Shown here: positions 9,701 to 20,010 of the stretch, in pieces
How positions within the stretch are numbered: the first letter of the stretch is position 1
Layout of the letters: each line of letters starts with the position of its first letter
Assembly: GCF_905147045.1 (NCBI RefSeq)
Contig: NC_065910.1
Span: forward strand, 7,378,001 to 7,442,000
From: Nymphalis io
Taxonomy: Eukaryota; Arthropoda; Insecta; Lepidoptera; Nymphalidae
Direction: 5' to 3'
DNA: 64,000 nt
The notes under the pieces: generated by a model
Databases searched by the model: none
The model's input: the letters and a program-made list of their open reading frames with translations, nothing else
Told to the model about the DNA's origin: nothing
Program-made: the position numbers and the translations under genes

Positions 9701-11233
9701 TTTATCTAATACATGTGTATGCTTTGTGATATAAATGTCATCAGAATGTATACTTGAATCAGTACAGTTTGTAAGGAGTTGTTACAAGTTTTACTTGTAT
9801 AAAAATTGTTGTGTTCGAAAAAACAAAGTGCACTCTATTCCCTCACTTTTGTAATCCAAAGTTACTTATGTTGAATTAAAACTATACTTCAGCAACAGTG
9901 GTGAGTGTAACACTACCTATTTCCTGACTTTCATAGTCCAATCGAATGGTAATCCAAACACCCAGAGACAAACTACATGGCCAGTAATTACATGCTCTGA
10001 GTAAAAACAAAGTATCCACTATCCATAGCTGTCTTTATAACAGATTCTATTGCACTTCAAAAGAAAAAATAAATATAAAAACATGAAAACAAAACTAGAA
10101 ATTAGAATATAAGGTATTACAAAACTGATCTTCTGACCAATTAGGCCAAATACCTTACACATTTATAAATTACAAGAAATTCAAAAAAATGTATAAAATA
10201 TTAATAATATTTACAATCAATAGTAATCTTATATATGTGAAAGTGAGTTTGTTTGTTCTGCTTTCACGACTCAACCATTCAACATGATGAAAATAGACAA
10301 GGATTTTTATCTGTATTGAATAAATAGTATAAATTGCAAGCTAATCTGTACAACAAAAACACCTAGTTATAAAGCATATATTAGCCAAAGTAAGAAATAA
10401 ATTTGAAATGATTAATTCATCCATCCCAATATACATTGACAATAAAAATTACAAATTAATTATTGAGGAATATTTCCTAATATTTAGCTTAATGATAAAA
10501 AATATTTTTCAGAATAAGGTACCTTTAATAATAATATAATTGTTTTAAGTTGCGACATTTTAAACAATTTCATGTTGATGGTTTAACTAAATCAATATCT
10601 GTACCTCTATTGTACCTCACTACAAACAAGATTAAAATGTATAATTTTTCTCTTAAAATCACTAGTTACTCTATATGATGCAATATATGTTTAGTTTATA
10701 ACTATTGTTGTTATTGATTTAGCAATGAAGGACGTCGCATTGTATAAAGTAGTCAGAGAAAGTCAGTACAATCTAACGCGTAGTATCTACATAGATATAA
10801 AAGTAAAATAATCGACAACTATTATCACAGCTATGTTACACCAAGTACTTGGTCATAATCAAAGCGCCTACGATTGTCGGCTACATATTTTATTACGTCC
10901 TCTAAAGAACAAACCGTATAAATCTAAAAATATTGTGGGCACTATTAGTTTGTCATCGTTCACCTCGAAAAGTAAATAGGCGTGTTCGGAGATTACATGA
11001 TCATTGATAGATGTTTCCCAATCTGAGGCTCCGTTACACTTATTTTCAAATATCATTCGATTTAAGCTATTATTTGCGAGGTTTTCACGGATTTTGGGTC
11101 ATATTGACAGCTCTTATTGGACATTTACAACACCCATGGCACTTTTCACAAACACTTCTGTACTTACCTGATCAGCTTCATTTTCGACGGTTTTAAACGC
11201 GTTACTTATGTGACACAAATCACTGAAGGCCAT
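680..11233 (-). CDS. MEIOC: MEIOC-family meiotic regulator, nine exons, 3' end outside window
   Basis: The assembled CDS is join(11233-11168, 8258-8173, 6615-5516, 4924-4813, 3834-3612, 2488-2289, 2087-1963, 1284-1172, 787-680), 2133 nt or 711 codons. Every junction keeps frame and uses GT-AG. Residues 1-50 form a short acidic leader. Residues 51-418 are low-complexity and rich in Asn, Tyr, Gln and Pro, so probably disordered. Residues 419-455 are Pro-rich. Residues 455-675 match the conserved C-terminal core of MEIOC, with the hallmarks DECYEQWKQLERERKRTEAR, PVPRLPPCPTRVDRL, LMGKMETLR and CARRARCAMWCDL. In vertebrates MEIOC works with YTHDC2 in the germ-cell cytoplasm to stabilise the meiotic programme. 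The ATG at 11233 sits in a good context (TTTAAATGG). No stop is reached at 680, so the C-terminus lies further left. Family assignment is from remembered motifs, not a search. Confidence 0.78.
1172..1284 (-). CDS. MEIOC: MEIOC coding exon 8
   Basis: 113 nt from acceptor ATTGCAG to donor GTACGG. It encodes IVQLSEAVKQLCECARRARC followed by AMWCDLTLTVALAPLAQ, matching the Cys/Trp-bearing C-terminal helix pair of MEIOC. It is GC-rich, unlike the other exons, and phases match both sides. Confidence 0.82.
1326..2030. repeat. 101-bp minisatellite duplicating a MEIOC exon end with its splice donor
   Basis: The block TACTCACGGTCT (minus-strand AGACC/GTGAGTA) recurs at 1383, 1484, 1585, 1686, 1787, 1888 and 1956. 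The first five steps are exactly 101 bp and the last is 68 bp. A partial unit precedes 1383, and the exon end up to about 2030 is the oldest-looking unit. Units 2-4 are almost identical, so expansion is recent. Each unit repeats about 60 bp of exon 7 coding sequence plus about 40 bp of intron. The plus-strand reading frames across it are by-products of the repeat. Confidence 0.92.
1963..2087 (-). CDS. MEIOC: MEIOC coding exon 7, whose end is copied in a minisatellite
   Basis: 125 nt from acceptor TGTTACAG to donor GTGAGT at 1962. It encodes SEVESAMLAWRNSVAAVQAA and then RRRELAAPQPNTRVLRPD. The last roughly 60 nt and the donor are the prototype of the 101-bp repeats to the left, each with its own GTGAGT. 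An alternative weak donor (GTGAAC, exon end after the CGTC near 2015) would keep the same phase, so the exact exon end needs transcript support. Confidence 0.65.
2289..2488 (-). CDS. MEIOC: MEIOC coding exon 6
   Basis: 200 nt from acceptor TTGTTAG to donor GTAAGT. It begins VLTLMGKMETLRASVCVAQ, continuing the conserved core, then a Lys/Asp-rich less conserved stretch ending KEDVKNMSE. The Met inside it is not a gene start. The two-base overhang joins the exon at 2087. Confidence 0.84.
2752..2962 (+). mobile_element. SINE-A, 5'-truncated copy
   Basis: It lacks the tRNA-like head and starts at 'aatttgtgtttataattcat', then follows the family consensus through 'ctgccacatgtgtattctac' to 'cagcagtgggacatttacag'. 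It sits in the MEIOC intron between exons 5 and 6. Confidence 0.8.
3612..3834 (-). CDS. MEIOC: MEIOC coding exon 5, start of conserved core
   Basis: 223 nt from acceptor ATTCCAG to donor GTAAAT. It encodes the coiled-coil-like stretch LDECYEQWKQLERERKRTEA, then YPGRAVSSSNSIPVPRLPP and TRVDRLTVDMLREHTK, the most recognisable block of the MEIOC family. It leaves in phase 0 straight into VLTLMGKMETLR of the next exon. Confidence 0.88.
4117..4465 (+). mobile_element. Non-LTR element 3' unit with poly(A), copy 1
   Basis: About 335 bp plus a 16-base poly(A), in a MEIOC intron. It is nearly identical to 29532-29872 and shares its 5' boundary (ATTCCTGCTTCCCCC). Translation gives only fragments typical of the end of a LINE reverse transcriptase and its 3' UTR. 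Only about five differences separate the two copies, so both are young. Confidence 0.8.
4466..5515. other. MEIOC introns 3 and 4 with NR half-sites
   Basis: AT-rich intron sequence around exon 4. At 5371-5387 it carries AAGTCA followed closely by TCAAGGTCA, the latter a perfect FTZ-F1/ERR-type monomer site. With a single site this short, function is speculative. Confidence 0.3.
4813..4924 (-). CDS. MEIOC: MEIOC coding exon 4 (Pro-rich)
   Basis: 112 nt between acceptor GTAAAG and donor GTAAAT. It encodes GPSPPHVPPPVLPSPLVDLP followed by VLVPYYAMRNMR, a Pro/Leu/Val-rich linker before the conserved core. Phases (1 in, 2 out) match both neighbours. Confidence 0.8.
5516..6615 (-). CDS. MEIOC: MEIOC coding exon 3, Asn/Tyr-rich low-complexity region
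   Basis: A 1100-nt exon open throughout (residues 51-418), from acceptor ATTACAG to donor GTAAGA. It encodes many Asn, Tyr, Gln, Ser and Pro residues with short ordered-looking patches, including PEVLAYLSQLSLNIERAK (helical) and QQELARQMSLLMRSRPPP near the end. Composition suggests an intrinsically disordered, possibly condensate-forming N-terminal half, as in other MEIOC proteins. Reading upstream of 6615 runs into the intron, so a Met at 6659 is not a real start. Confidence 0.85.
6911..7212 (+). mobile_element. SINE-A, full-length young copy
   Basis: It starts AGCCGAGATGGCC, has a tRNA-like B box GGGTTCAAACCC at 6961-6972, then the family tail to GGCTGTTACGG. It is flanked by a perfect 12-bp duplication GAATGAAAAATA (6900-6911 and 7213-7224). 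It lies in MEIOC intron 2 and is about 99% like the copy at 35239-35542 over its 3' part. Confidence 0.92.
7213..8172. other. AT-rich remainder of MEIOC intron 2
   Basis: Very AT-rich sequence with homopolymer A runs (for example near 8008-8022). I see no coding potential, RNA gene or recognised element here. Confidence 0.5.
8173..8258 (-). CDS. MEIOC: MEIOC coding exon 2
   Basis: An 86-nt exon between acceptor TTACAG and donor GTGTGT, encoding SERIMEENAMVRDLITKIL plus an acidic, Gly-rich end. It enters in phase 0 and leaves with two bases of a Gly codon that is completed at 6615. The predicted segment is helical and acidic. Confidence 0.72.
8259..11167. other. MEIOC intron 1
   Basis: A 2.9-kb AT-rich intron. 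At about 10215-10290 there is a diverged 'gtgaaagtgagtttgtttgtt...ctttcacgactcaacc' segment resembling interspersed repeats elsewhere in the window. Otherwise only short random reading frames are present. Confidence 0.45.
11168..11233 (-). CDS. MEIOC: MEIOC coding exon 1 (start exon)
   Basis: ATG at 11233 to 11231 opens 22 codons (MAFSDLCHISNAFKTVEN...), ending in GATCAG before the donor GTAAGT at 11167. Phase 0 out fits phase 0 into the exon at 8258. The bases before the ATG (AAGTTTAA) give a favourable A at -3. The first coding exon is inferred from the start, donor and matching phase; any 5' UTR exon is unresolved. Confidence 0.68.
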
Positions 11234-12315
11234 TTAAACTTAAAAATTATATTTTTTTACCACAGTAAATAGGGAGCTACGAGTGCTAAGCCATTTTTCT
11301 TTGACCTACATGTGTATAAATTTGTATAGCTATAACTCGCAAGTTGCAACGGTGTTGCTGTCACGTTGTACGAATTAACCGTAATTTGTAACTAAAACAC
11401 TGGAAGCAACTTTATTGATTTTATCAGCTTATACTTACACCAAAGTCAAATATTTTTTTGAAATAGATTACAAATATTTTAAAGTTACAAGCACTTGATT
11501 ACTAGAATTGTAGTCTAGATTTGTAGTTTCCCGCGGTTTTGTTTATTTTCTTCTACTTTTTTATTCATTTGCCTTAATACAAGTAACAAATTTAATTGTA
11601 CGGTCTAGTAAAAAACAAATATAGTGTTTATGACATGGATTTTGTCGGTTATAAATATTACAGATCAACTGTTATTAAAATTTAATATTTAATAAAAAAA
11701 AAAAATTATTAGATAAGTTAAAAACTATTGTTTTTATTTTAGAATGTTGTTTACCCCATAATGCATTGGTTACGCGAGCAATTTATTTAATTACTAAAGA
11801 CAGTAATTCCTTTTTTAAAATATACTTGTAGTTGTATTTATACATTTTCATTGATTGTTTAATGTAATACTTTAAATTATAGTCTGTGTATTGAAGTACC
11901 GTAACAATTAATCTGTGAAATGTGGTCTGTAATATTTAATAAGTTTATGTTTTAGTTTAAAGTAGAATGATTGTTGCTCATTGGTTACATAAATATCGAC
12001 AATTTTATGAAAAATTTAAGCTCATTCATAGATCATAAAAATCTTAACATTCACAGATGAAAATCTTTAAATTTTGAGTACAATTTATAACTTTTAATTC
12101 CTTGAGAATAATGTAAGTTCTTATTAACGCCATCTCTGAGCGAGATTTACAACTCAATATAATTTTCACATTTACTTTAAATATCTTCGTTTCTTATCGT
12201 TAGATAGTTTACATGTATCAATAGATGGCGCTGTAATTGATAACTTAAACAAATTGTATTATTTGACTTACGATTAGCTTAGCCCTAGAAAGATAACCTT
12301 ACTTTATAGTACAAG
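11234..12315. other. Upstream region of MEIOC
   Basis: The start codon is preceded by an AT-rich leader, and a moderately mixed-composition block (11270-11400) contains TTTGACCTACATG and a CGCAAGTTGCAACGG stretch. It is the likely promoter location by position. I cannot identify a TATA box or initiator with confidence. Confidence 0.35.
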
Positions 12316-12334
12316 AAAGGTCATTTTGACCTTT
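12316..12334. promoter_or_regulatory. Perfect inverted nuclear-receptor element (IR3)
   Basis: AAAGGTCA-TTT-TGACCTTT is a perfect 19-bp palindrome made of two consensus AGGTCA half-sites three bases apart, about 1.1 kb upstream of the MEIOC start codon. This arrangement is the classic estrogen-response-type element; in insects ERR, USP partners or orphan receptors could bind it. Function is inferred from sequence only. Confidence 0.45.
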
Positions 12335-12629
12335 TTTTTATTTCGAAGGTTTTTATTTCGAAAATAAAAACATGGTAGTAATTTTATACACTTAGAGTAA
12401 ACAGAATTACAAAAACATACTAAAAGCATAAAAAAAAAAAAATACTTAAATTGAATAATCTTTCTTCTAATGCATATAATTTATAGTTGTATGTCATATA
12501 ATCAACGTTTTTTTTTTATGATTTCTGTACCTAATTAATAATAAAAAAATTAAAAATAATCAGATTTAGACTTAAAGGTACGAAGAACAAGCCATAGACT
12601 TATCTTTACCATATGTTTTTTTCTTTATT

Positions 12630-12915
12630 TACTGGTGGTAGAGCTTTGTGCAAGCTCGTCTGGGTAGGTACCATCCACTCATCAGATATTCTACCGCAAA
12701 ACAGCAGTACTTGTTATTGTTGTGTTTCGGTTTGAAGGGTGAGTGAGCCAGTGTTATTACAGGCACAAGGTACATAACATCTTAGTTCCCAAGGTTGGTG
12801 GCATTGGTGATGTAAGCGATGGTTAACATTTCTTACAATGCCAACGTCTATGGGCGTTGGTGACCACTTACCACTAGGTGGCCCATATGCTCGTCCGCCT
12901 TCCTATTCTATATAT
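12630..12915 (+). mobile_element. SINE-B, near full-length copy
   Basis: It runs from 'gtgcaagctcgtctgggtag' through 'gggtgagtgagccagtg', 'acaggcacaaggtacataac' and 'gaccacttaccactaggtgg' to 'tcgtccgccttcctattcta'. It is the best plus-strand reference for this family in the window. Confidence 0.85.
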
Positions 12916-13092
12916 ATAGGATAACGTGTACATCATCTTATTTTCTTCATGGAAAATATCTTCTATTTATCTGTTTGGTTTGTCCACCACTTCGTCGCTG
13001 GTTTCATGCAATGGTCGATATATTAGCTTAACCCTAACCTACTTTGTGACGTCATCATGTTGTTTTAACATTACCCAAAGCATAAAAAAGAA

Positions 13093-13212
13093 CTATGTAA
13101 AAGTTAAATAAATATATCGGAAAAATATGTCAAAAACATGAATAACATCGACCTATGTAAAAGTTAAATAAATATATCGGAAAAATATGTCAAAAACATG
13201 AATAACATCGAC
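13093..13212. repeat. Exact 60-bp tandem duplication
   Basis: Two adjacent 60-bp units (13093-13152 and 13153-13212) beginning CTATGTAAAAGTTAAATAAA are identical along their length. Such perfection points to a recent event or to an assembly artefact. Confidence 0.92.
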
Positions 13213-13570
13213 GATCAAAAAGTAACGTAAAAGATAATCAAACGTCACTTCGACGTACAGTAAGTTCATATCTTCGAAAATAGCACACTTAATTGAGTGA
13301 ATAGTATGTGTCCTGCAAGCTCTTGGGCAACTACTACGTTGGTTGAAAAAATGGCTGCTGTGACGCGAAACGCCATTGAGTAAAAACGTTTTCACAAATT
13401 GACACACGTCGATTCGACGTAGGTTATCTTTCTAGGGTGAGACGACATTGACAAACCTTAATTATGAAGGAAGTACGTTCTTTTTTATCAGAATAATATT
13501 TGTCGTAAACACATAATAACTTGAGTAATAACTTAGGTCCATATTTTTTTATTTTGGGCCGACTATATAA

Positions 13571-13643
13571 TAAGCTCCAAACCTTCGTCTCAAAAGGGAG
13601 AGGAGGCCTTAGCCCAGCAGTGGGACATTAACAGGCTGTTACT
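13571..13643 (+). mobile_element. SINE-A 3' fragment
   Basis: Only the tail remains, from 'aagctccaaaccttcgtctc' to 'aacaggctgttactg', with the usual 'gcccagcagtgggacatt'. Confidence 0.75.
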
Positions 13644-14639
13644 GACTATATAAAATTGATTGTTAAAACTGTATTTGAATGTCACTTTAATTTTAAATAT
13701 TAATTGTTGTTTTACATACTCGTTTAATTATATATCACAATAATTGTTATTATAATATAGTTATTAGATTCCTTGATTCATACAACAGCGTTATTAAAAA
13801 AAACGCGCGCTAATTTAAAACCGCCATTTTGTTAGTGGACAGATAATGTAATTAATTAATTATTGACTTGGCTTGTGATCTGTTGAATGTGTTCAAATTA
13901 TTTAGATTTTTAATATATTAGAGTAATTGGACGTTGTTACACAGAATGGATCTTAACCCACAAAATGTTATGTTATACTTTTTATTTTGATTTATTTTGA
14001 TATTCTATGGTGTCATTCGTATATAGGGAAGACTCCAACAGTGTTATCGAACACAGGCAATGTTTATTTAAGTTGTGTACAATTAATGATGTTATTTTTT
14101 TCTTTTATTTAAAAAAAACTATATATATACATATATAAGGTATAGTTTTTTTTTCTTAGTAAATAAAAAGGAATGTTTGTATCTTTGTCCTTTACGAGTT
14201 GCTGTTTATGAGATTGTAATGAAACTTCGAGTCTGCCGTTCTGACTAGTTATGCGCAGGAGATTTCCTGACCTAAGAAAATAGTAATTTTGGTTTGTATG
14301 TTTTACACTAAACATTTTGACTAATTTTCTTTCATACTATAAAAATAGAATATTACCCATTACTACGCTTGAGTAGTTAAGTATTGTAGTGGTGATGAGA
14401 TTGTCACCTAAAGCGCGACTATTCCCATGGATATCTGCAACGCCATATGACTTGCAGATACCGGCCTTTTAGGAAGGAAAAATCATGAAAATAATGTATG
14501 GAATAATAGTTGGTTGGTCAAAGTCGAATTCACCTCATGACGTACCAACGTCATTACACGTATTTATGTCTTACCGAGGAGAGCAGGACACCTACATTTA
14601 TTATTTCTACATTCAGACTTATATTTCTGATTTCATTAT

Positions 14640-14840
14640 GATGTCCGCCTGACCGAGTTCAGCCACGGCGGCCAATCTCAGGGGAGATTAGCCAACAGCG
14701 TATGACATATTATAGTGCAAAAGTGTGTGCGCAAAGACATATACACTCTTTATTCCCTAACTTACTAACTAACAGGAACTTGCGATCTGCGGCCATAAGG
14801 CCGTCTAATCTAGTCACTAGACCAACGTGGTAGTCAATAC
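14640..14840 (+). mobile_element. SINE-C, internally deleted copy
   Basis: It shares 'cacggcggccaatctcag', 'attatagtgcaaaagtgtgt' and 'tattccctaact' with the copy at 57975. It then jumps to the end block 'ggccgtctaatctagtcac...accaacg', missing the middle. Confidence 0.7.
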
Positions 14841-16774
14841 CTACTAGTGTTATTAGAAAAGTAATTTCAAAAATTTTAGTTTTTTGATCACGCAAGAACT
14901 ATAACCTAAATCCATTGAAATGAAATATTCACATTAAGACATTCAAAGACATTCATAGACAATCCTCCGTGGATTGTGAATCTTTTTCTAACTTTCGAAA
15001 ATTATACAATATTTATTTATTTATTTAGTGTACAGGAAACAAACAGTGAAATAATTACAATAAAATAAAAAATATAAAACAATTCATAAACCAAAACAGT
15101 TTCCATTTATAAATTAATCATAAGTAATTACAAAACAAGACATTTTTTATATTTAATAGGTGCATGAAATTATATAATTCATTTATATAATTTAATTTAA
15201 TATAAATTTAATTTTTAAATCAAGAAAACATAATTTAATAATAAATAATCAATTTATAATTAATTAATTAAAAATGCATGAGTAAATTAAGGCTCTTGAG
15301 AGTATAATATTTCTTTTACTTGCAGTTTGAATTTTTTAAGGGAGAGATGAAATATATCACATTCAATAAATGTTTTATTGTACTGTTTAGATGATCTAAT
15401 ATTTGATAAAACTTCCGAAAGAAAACTTGACTTGCGATGAAATTGTTTTATTGAACTTGCATATTACCGGTGCGAAGTCAGGATGGGTAACTAGTATATT
15501 ACGCAGGAGAAGCCGTGGCAAGATGGGATATCTTTTTATTATTACGCACGAGAAACCTTCAAAACCTCCGCGATCAAACGATTTAGTTAAGATCCCCATC
15601 TTTATAGGAACTTTTCTCGTATTTTTTTGTAATTCATTTTGTCACTGAATAATCCTTATATCCTTATTTGTTTTAATTATTTAACTTATTAAACTTAAAT
15701 AAGTTGTTAAGATACATTGTCGGTTTTATTGCCTTTCAAACATTAAGTAATGCCGTCTTCCCCTACACAAGTTTTTTATAACGAACATAACTCGTCCTTA
15801 AAAAAAAACTACATTCAAGGTCACCATTAAATGTAGTTTAAAAAAAACTATTTTTAAACGTTCTAGAGTTATTCGCTTCTGACAATTAACGTAGACACTA
15901 AGTAACTTCTAGAAATCTGCTTTTGAGCTCTTTACCCCACATTTCCGTCCATCGACCCACCATTCGTTGTTAATCGTTCACTAACTGCACTAATACAGAA
16001 ACATCACACTTGTCAAAAATCTACCACCGATTCGAAAACAAATTCAGACGAAAGAAACTATTCTCGATTATGTTTTTCTTGTGGTCGAAATCGCTTAGGA
16101 GGACATCATCAAAAGAGCCACCTCACGGTAAGTGGTCATCTTCATATTAATAATAATAATAATCATTTATTCTCAGACAACAAAGGTCCATATAATTGAA
16201 ATACAAACAAAAAAAAATTACAAATTTCGTTCTTTATTATTGTTAGACAGGTCTCTTACTTGTTCGATAGATCTTTTAATAGAACGACAGTTAAACGTGC
16301 TTAATGTGATATTTGTTCTGGTCGTACTACCCACATTATTTATTATTTAAAGAGTTCCGTGTGTGTCGTTCTCTAATGCGTCGGTATACTAAACCTGCGG
16401 GCCAAAAATTGGTTTCTAAAAATGTACTCATCCTACTTGCGTGTATCTTGACCTTAAACGAATTAAAAGCAGTGTCCTTGTGCTGTGGAAGACGTTCAAC
16501 ACTAAGGTACTACCATATCGTGAATATTTTCCTTAATATCGGACTCTGTTACAGTTTTTAAGGCGCGAGAGATATAAATCGAACATTCCGGGTCAGCGAC
16601 TTGTATCTTGCATTGAGCGGAATACGTCCCTCTCAAATTCGTAATTTTATTTTTACGTTTTCTTTCTTCACTATTTGGAACTCATCATCTGTGGTTACTT
16701 TAACTTTAAACGTTGCTGAAAAATCGTGCGCAACCGAATGATTAAGGTTCAGGCACTGCAAAAATAAAAATTAC
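14841..16774. other. Intergenic AT-rich DNA
   Basis: AT-rich sequence with 'atttatttatttattt' (15010) and 'attctcagacaacaaaggtcc' (16170), which look like worn LINE 3' ends. A perfect TCAAGGTCA lies at 15815-15823. I see no gene. Confidence 0.35.
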
Positions 16775-16915
16775 TCCTTATAACGTCAATGCGCCGCCTT
16801 GGGATCTAAGATGTGTTTCTCGTAACTATATAACCCACGCGGCATTTCAACAACATTGTTGTTTGGCGGTACAATATTTGATGAATGAGTCGAACAAACC
16901 AAACGAGCTTGGAAA
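16775..16915 (-). mobile_element. SINE-B, degenerate fragment
   Basis: The minus-oriented family order is recognisable ('gccgccttgggatctaagatg' then 'tttggcggtacaatatttga'), but with many substitutions and gaps. Confidence 0.45.
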
Positions 16916-17399
16916 TAACGTCACCACGTAGTCCGAAGTAATTAGGCACTTTGACATTTGCGGCAAAATCCGAATCAGGCCATTAAAAACTTATAAAAAC
17001 AATCAATTTAAATACGATTAAAAATATTTTATTTCAATGACCACGTCTACACATTCGAATAATCTAAACCGTTACACTGTTAGTTCGTCAAATACGTACA
17101 CAGAGGCATGCACTAATACAATTTCCTCCCAAACTGGACACAAAGGGAATTCAGTACAGAGGCGATGTAATTTCATACAGACAGTGCTTATTCGATTAAT
17201 ATTGCTTATGAGTTATGCCGAATTGATCATTAGCGCTGTACGATGATTACGTAGTTATTACGTAATGCTAAACAAGCTGTAAGCTATTCCAAATATAATT
17301 AAGGCAAAGAGATTTAATAAGGCAGAAGTATCTCAATCTAATTATTAATGTTCTCTTTAATTAACTTTTGTTTACAATATCTAATTATTGTGTATTAGT

Positions 17400-17570
17400 T
17401 TTTGCCCGCGTGCTATGAAGGGAGATGTTAGATATAAAAAAGTCCACGTCCTTCCTTGAGGTTCAAGCGTATTTCATAGCAAATTTCCTCAGAATCGGTT
17501 CAGTGGCTTAACCATGAAAGCGTAACAAACAGACACACAGACGCAATTTCTTTCGCATTTTATAATGTAA
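17400..17570 (+). mobile_element. Diverged repeat with GAAAGCGTAACA motif
   Basis: It shares 'ttcagtggcttaaccatgaa', 'agcgtaacaaacagacacac' and a 'cgcattttataat' end with the blocks at 46925-47115 and, inverted, 52295-52465 and 57315-57500. Such units are common in lepidopteran genomes and may be non-autonomous Helitrons; the class is not proven. Confidence 0.45.
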
Positions 17571-19204
17571 ATTTATTTATATTATTTTACTAACTCCCGA
17601 AACGGTTTTTCACGTGTAAAATAAGGAAATATTGAAGAATATACTTAAGTACAAAAAGAAAAATATATTTTTAGACCAGAAACCTCGTGTGTACGCAGAT
17701 CTCACCTTTCATTTTGGAAAAAACATGCAATTATTTTACTTATTTTTATTTATATAAATTTTAATTTTGTTAGATATAAAATAAAATTGTTAAGTCAAAT
17801 TTAATTAAAACGAATATGTAAATAACGCGAATACGCGTCGAATGAAATTGATTTCGATTCGATGTCATCATCTGTTCTTAAGTTACAATTATGCGAGATG
17901 AGAGAAACCCTTTCGTGCTCTGAAAACAAATAACTTCTCAAAATTTAGACGAAAAATCGAAGTCTTTAGAAAAATATTCAAATGGGAAGTAAAATATGAC
18001 TTTGTTTTTTACTTAAAAACTTACTCCCGATTGTTTGTATGAACGCCTTTATTCGGAAGCTACACGACCGATTGTTAAGATGTTATTAATGGGGTAAGAC
18101 ATGGGTAATAAATTGCTGGCAACCCAGATTTTAATTGAAAAATGCTTTTATAATTAACAACTAATGAGATGAAAGTTGGTTGATGAGAACAAAAATAATG
18201 ATTGAATGCATTAAACTCGCAAAACTACTTAATTTTTTGTTAAGTTTATATTGTGTTTCATTGTAAATTAATAGTAATGATTTGTATCTGAGTTGTTATT
18301 AATTCGGAGAAATCTTTTTTTGGCCTCGACAGCGTCACCGGGCAAGTCTTAAAATACTCGACGGGATGTTGACTCTGTGGATGGCGCCTCCTATGGAACC
18401 TCGGCTTAAGGCACCGTTGGCGTCTGGAAGGTGGACAATGCGTTATAACCAATCATACATGTAAAATGAATAATTTAAAGATAAATCTTACAATTATTCA
18501 TTTATTTATGGGAAATTTAAAATTAATTAGGTTGGCCACAATAATTATCATAATAATAAATTATTAAGGGAATGATGTTATTTATTTATGTCAGTCAATG
18601 AACAGTCATTTTAATAATATACTTATAAAATTAAAATTAAAAAAAAAAAAACAAAATACGTATTACAAATTTATAGAAAGAGTTATTAATTATTTTGAAA
18701 GCCAAAATATACTTTAATCAAGTAAGTTTTAGTTATTAAATTAAATGGAATGTAACCAGCGGTTTTTAATCTAGATAATAGATTCTACCGAGAACAAGCA
18801 AGAAACTTAATTGTTGCCGTTTTTCGTCGGTTAAATTACATAGGTAGTTAAATACAATTATAAACCTTTTTTAATCTACTTATAATCTTTTATCAAGTAA
18901 AAAACCAGTATAATTGATTAGTATTTTTTAACATGATGTTTAAATGTATTACTTGGAAAAGCATAAATAAATTAAAAATCATATATTTAAAAAAAATACC
19001 GAAGCGTCGGCGTAAATAATTGTAGTTTCGTTATAATATAGATAATATTTCGAATAATGGTTTCATGCAGTCATTATTAAAGTTATTTTGTATATCTGTG
19101 ATTCTATACTACGACTAGAAAGAGAACAATCACAAGAAGCAAGTAACATTATTAGAAATCCCATTCCAATTATTCGCTTAATAAAACATTAATGAAAATA
19201 TTAC
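17571..19204. other. Intergenic AT-rich DNA
   Basis: Mostly AT-rich. A GC-richer island at 18320-18450 (around 'gacagcgtcaccgggcaag') has a 64-codon minus-strand frame rich in Arg and Pro. I do not recognise it, and it may be a worn retroelement end. No gene is supported. Confidence 0.3.
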
Positions 19205-19330
19205 CTATTCCCGCCAAATTCACTGTCAAATTTCCGCCAACCCGCCATGACAGTCCAAACGTCACCTGCTCTTGACATCACAGCGGGAACGCAGGCGCCA
19301 CCCGCGGCGTCCATTATCCAATTTGTATCC
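19205..19330. promoter_or_regulatory. GC-rich block, candidate regulatory DNA
   Basis: A 125-bp island of mixed composition in AT-rich surroundings, with repeated CCCGCCA/CCGCCAA words and CACCTG. No reading frame or mobile-element match is apparent. It lies in the intergenic space upstream of Hr51. Confidence 0.3.
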
Positions 19331-19852
19331 ATTGAACTGCGAAGATTAAAATAATTGTCGGTGACGTATCTATTATTATTCCCTTTTACTTAAGATATGA
19401 CGTTGAATAAGCCCTTCAATGGACGACTATCCGATTTAAGTTTTGAGAATTTTTAAATGTTTCATTTGATAAAATATATTATATAACTGAGACAAGACTA
19501 CAATTATGATGAGTGTGCCCGTTACATACATCAAATATTGTAAGTTTTTCCACAAACTTAAGCTTGGCTCTCTGATTATTGGTTTGGTTATTGGGTATAA
19601 TATTTTTTTAGCAATGAGCAAAGTGATATGCAAACGGTCATCTAATAAACAAGGCATTCATAACACTGTCAGTGCTTGTCATGATCAGGATTCAGGATCA
19701 TGATTACATTGACAGGGACAGTATCGGACATATTACAGACTATATTAAGACTACAGACTATATGTAAGCTGTACACTGAATATAGAGTAATTTTCAATGA
19801 CAATAATTAAATTCAATATTATAATTGCCTTACACTCAGGTGCTAATAAGCC

Positions 19853-20010
19853 ATCGTGTTCCCCGTGAAGAGGCATCTTGTGGGCCGGCAAGGCGGGGGC
19901 GGCTAGTGCAAAACATTCTTCCCGACTGTACTGGCCGTCGTCGCGTTTGGACTCTACTACCACTTACCATCAGGTTTAGTAGAGTCATTTGCCTTCCCGG
20001 CAAATATAAA
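19853..20010 (+). mobile_element. Non-LTR element 3' unit, 5'-truncated copy
   Basis: It matches the last part of 4117-4465 from 'gaagaggcatcttgtgggcc' through 'ctggccgtcgtcgcgtttgg' to 'tgccttcccggcaaatataa'. It is more diverged than the two long copies. Confidence 0.7.

Noticed and set aside
18258..18452. Arg/Pro-rich 64-codon minus-strand frame in a GC-rich island
   Set aside because: No recognisable domain, no splice partners, and composition typical of a worn repeat end or non-coding island.
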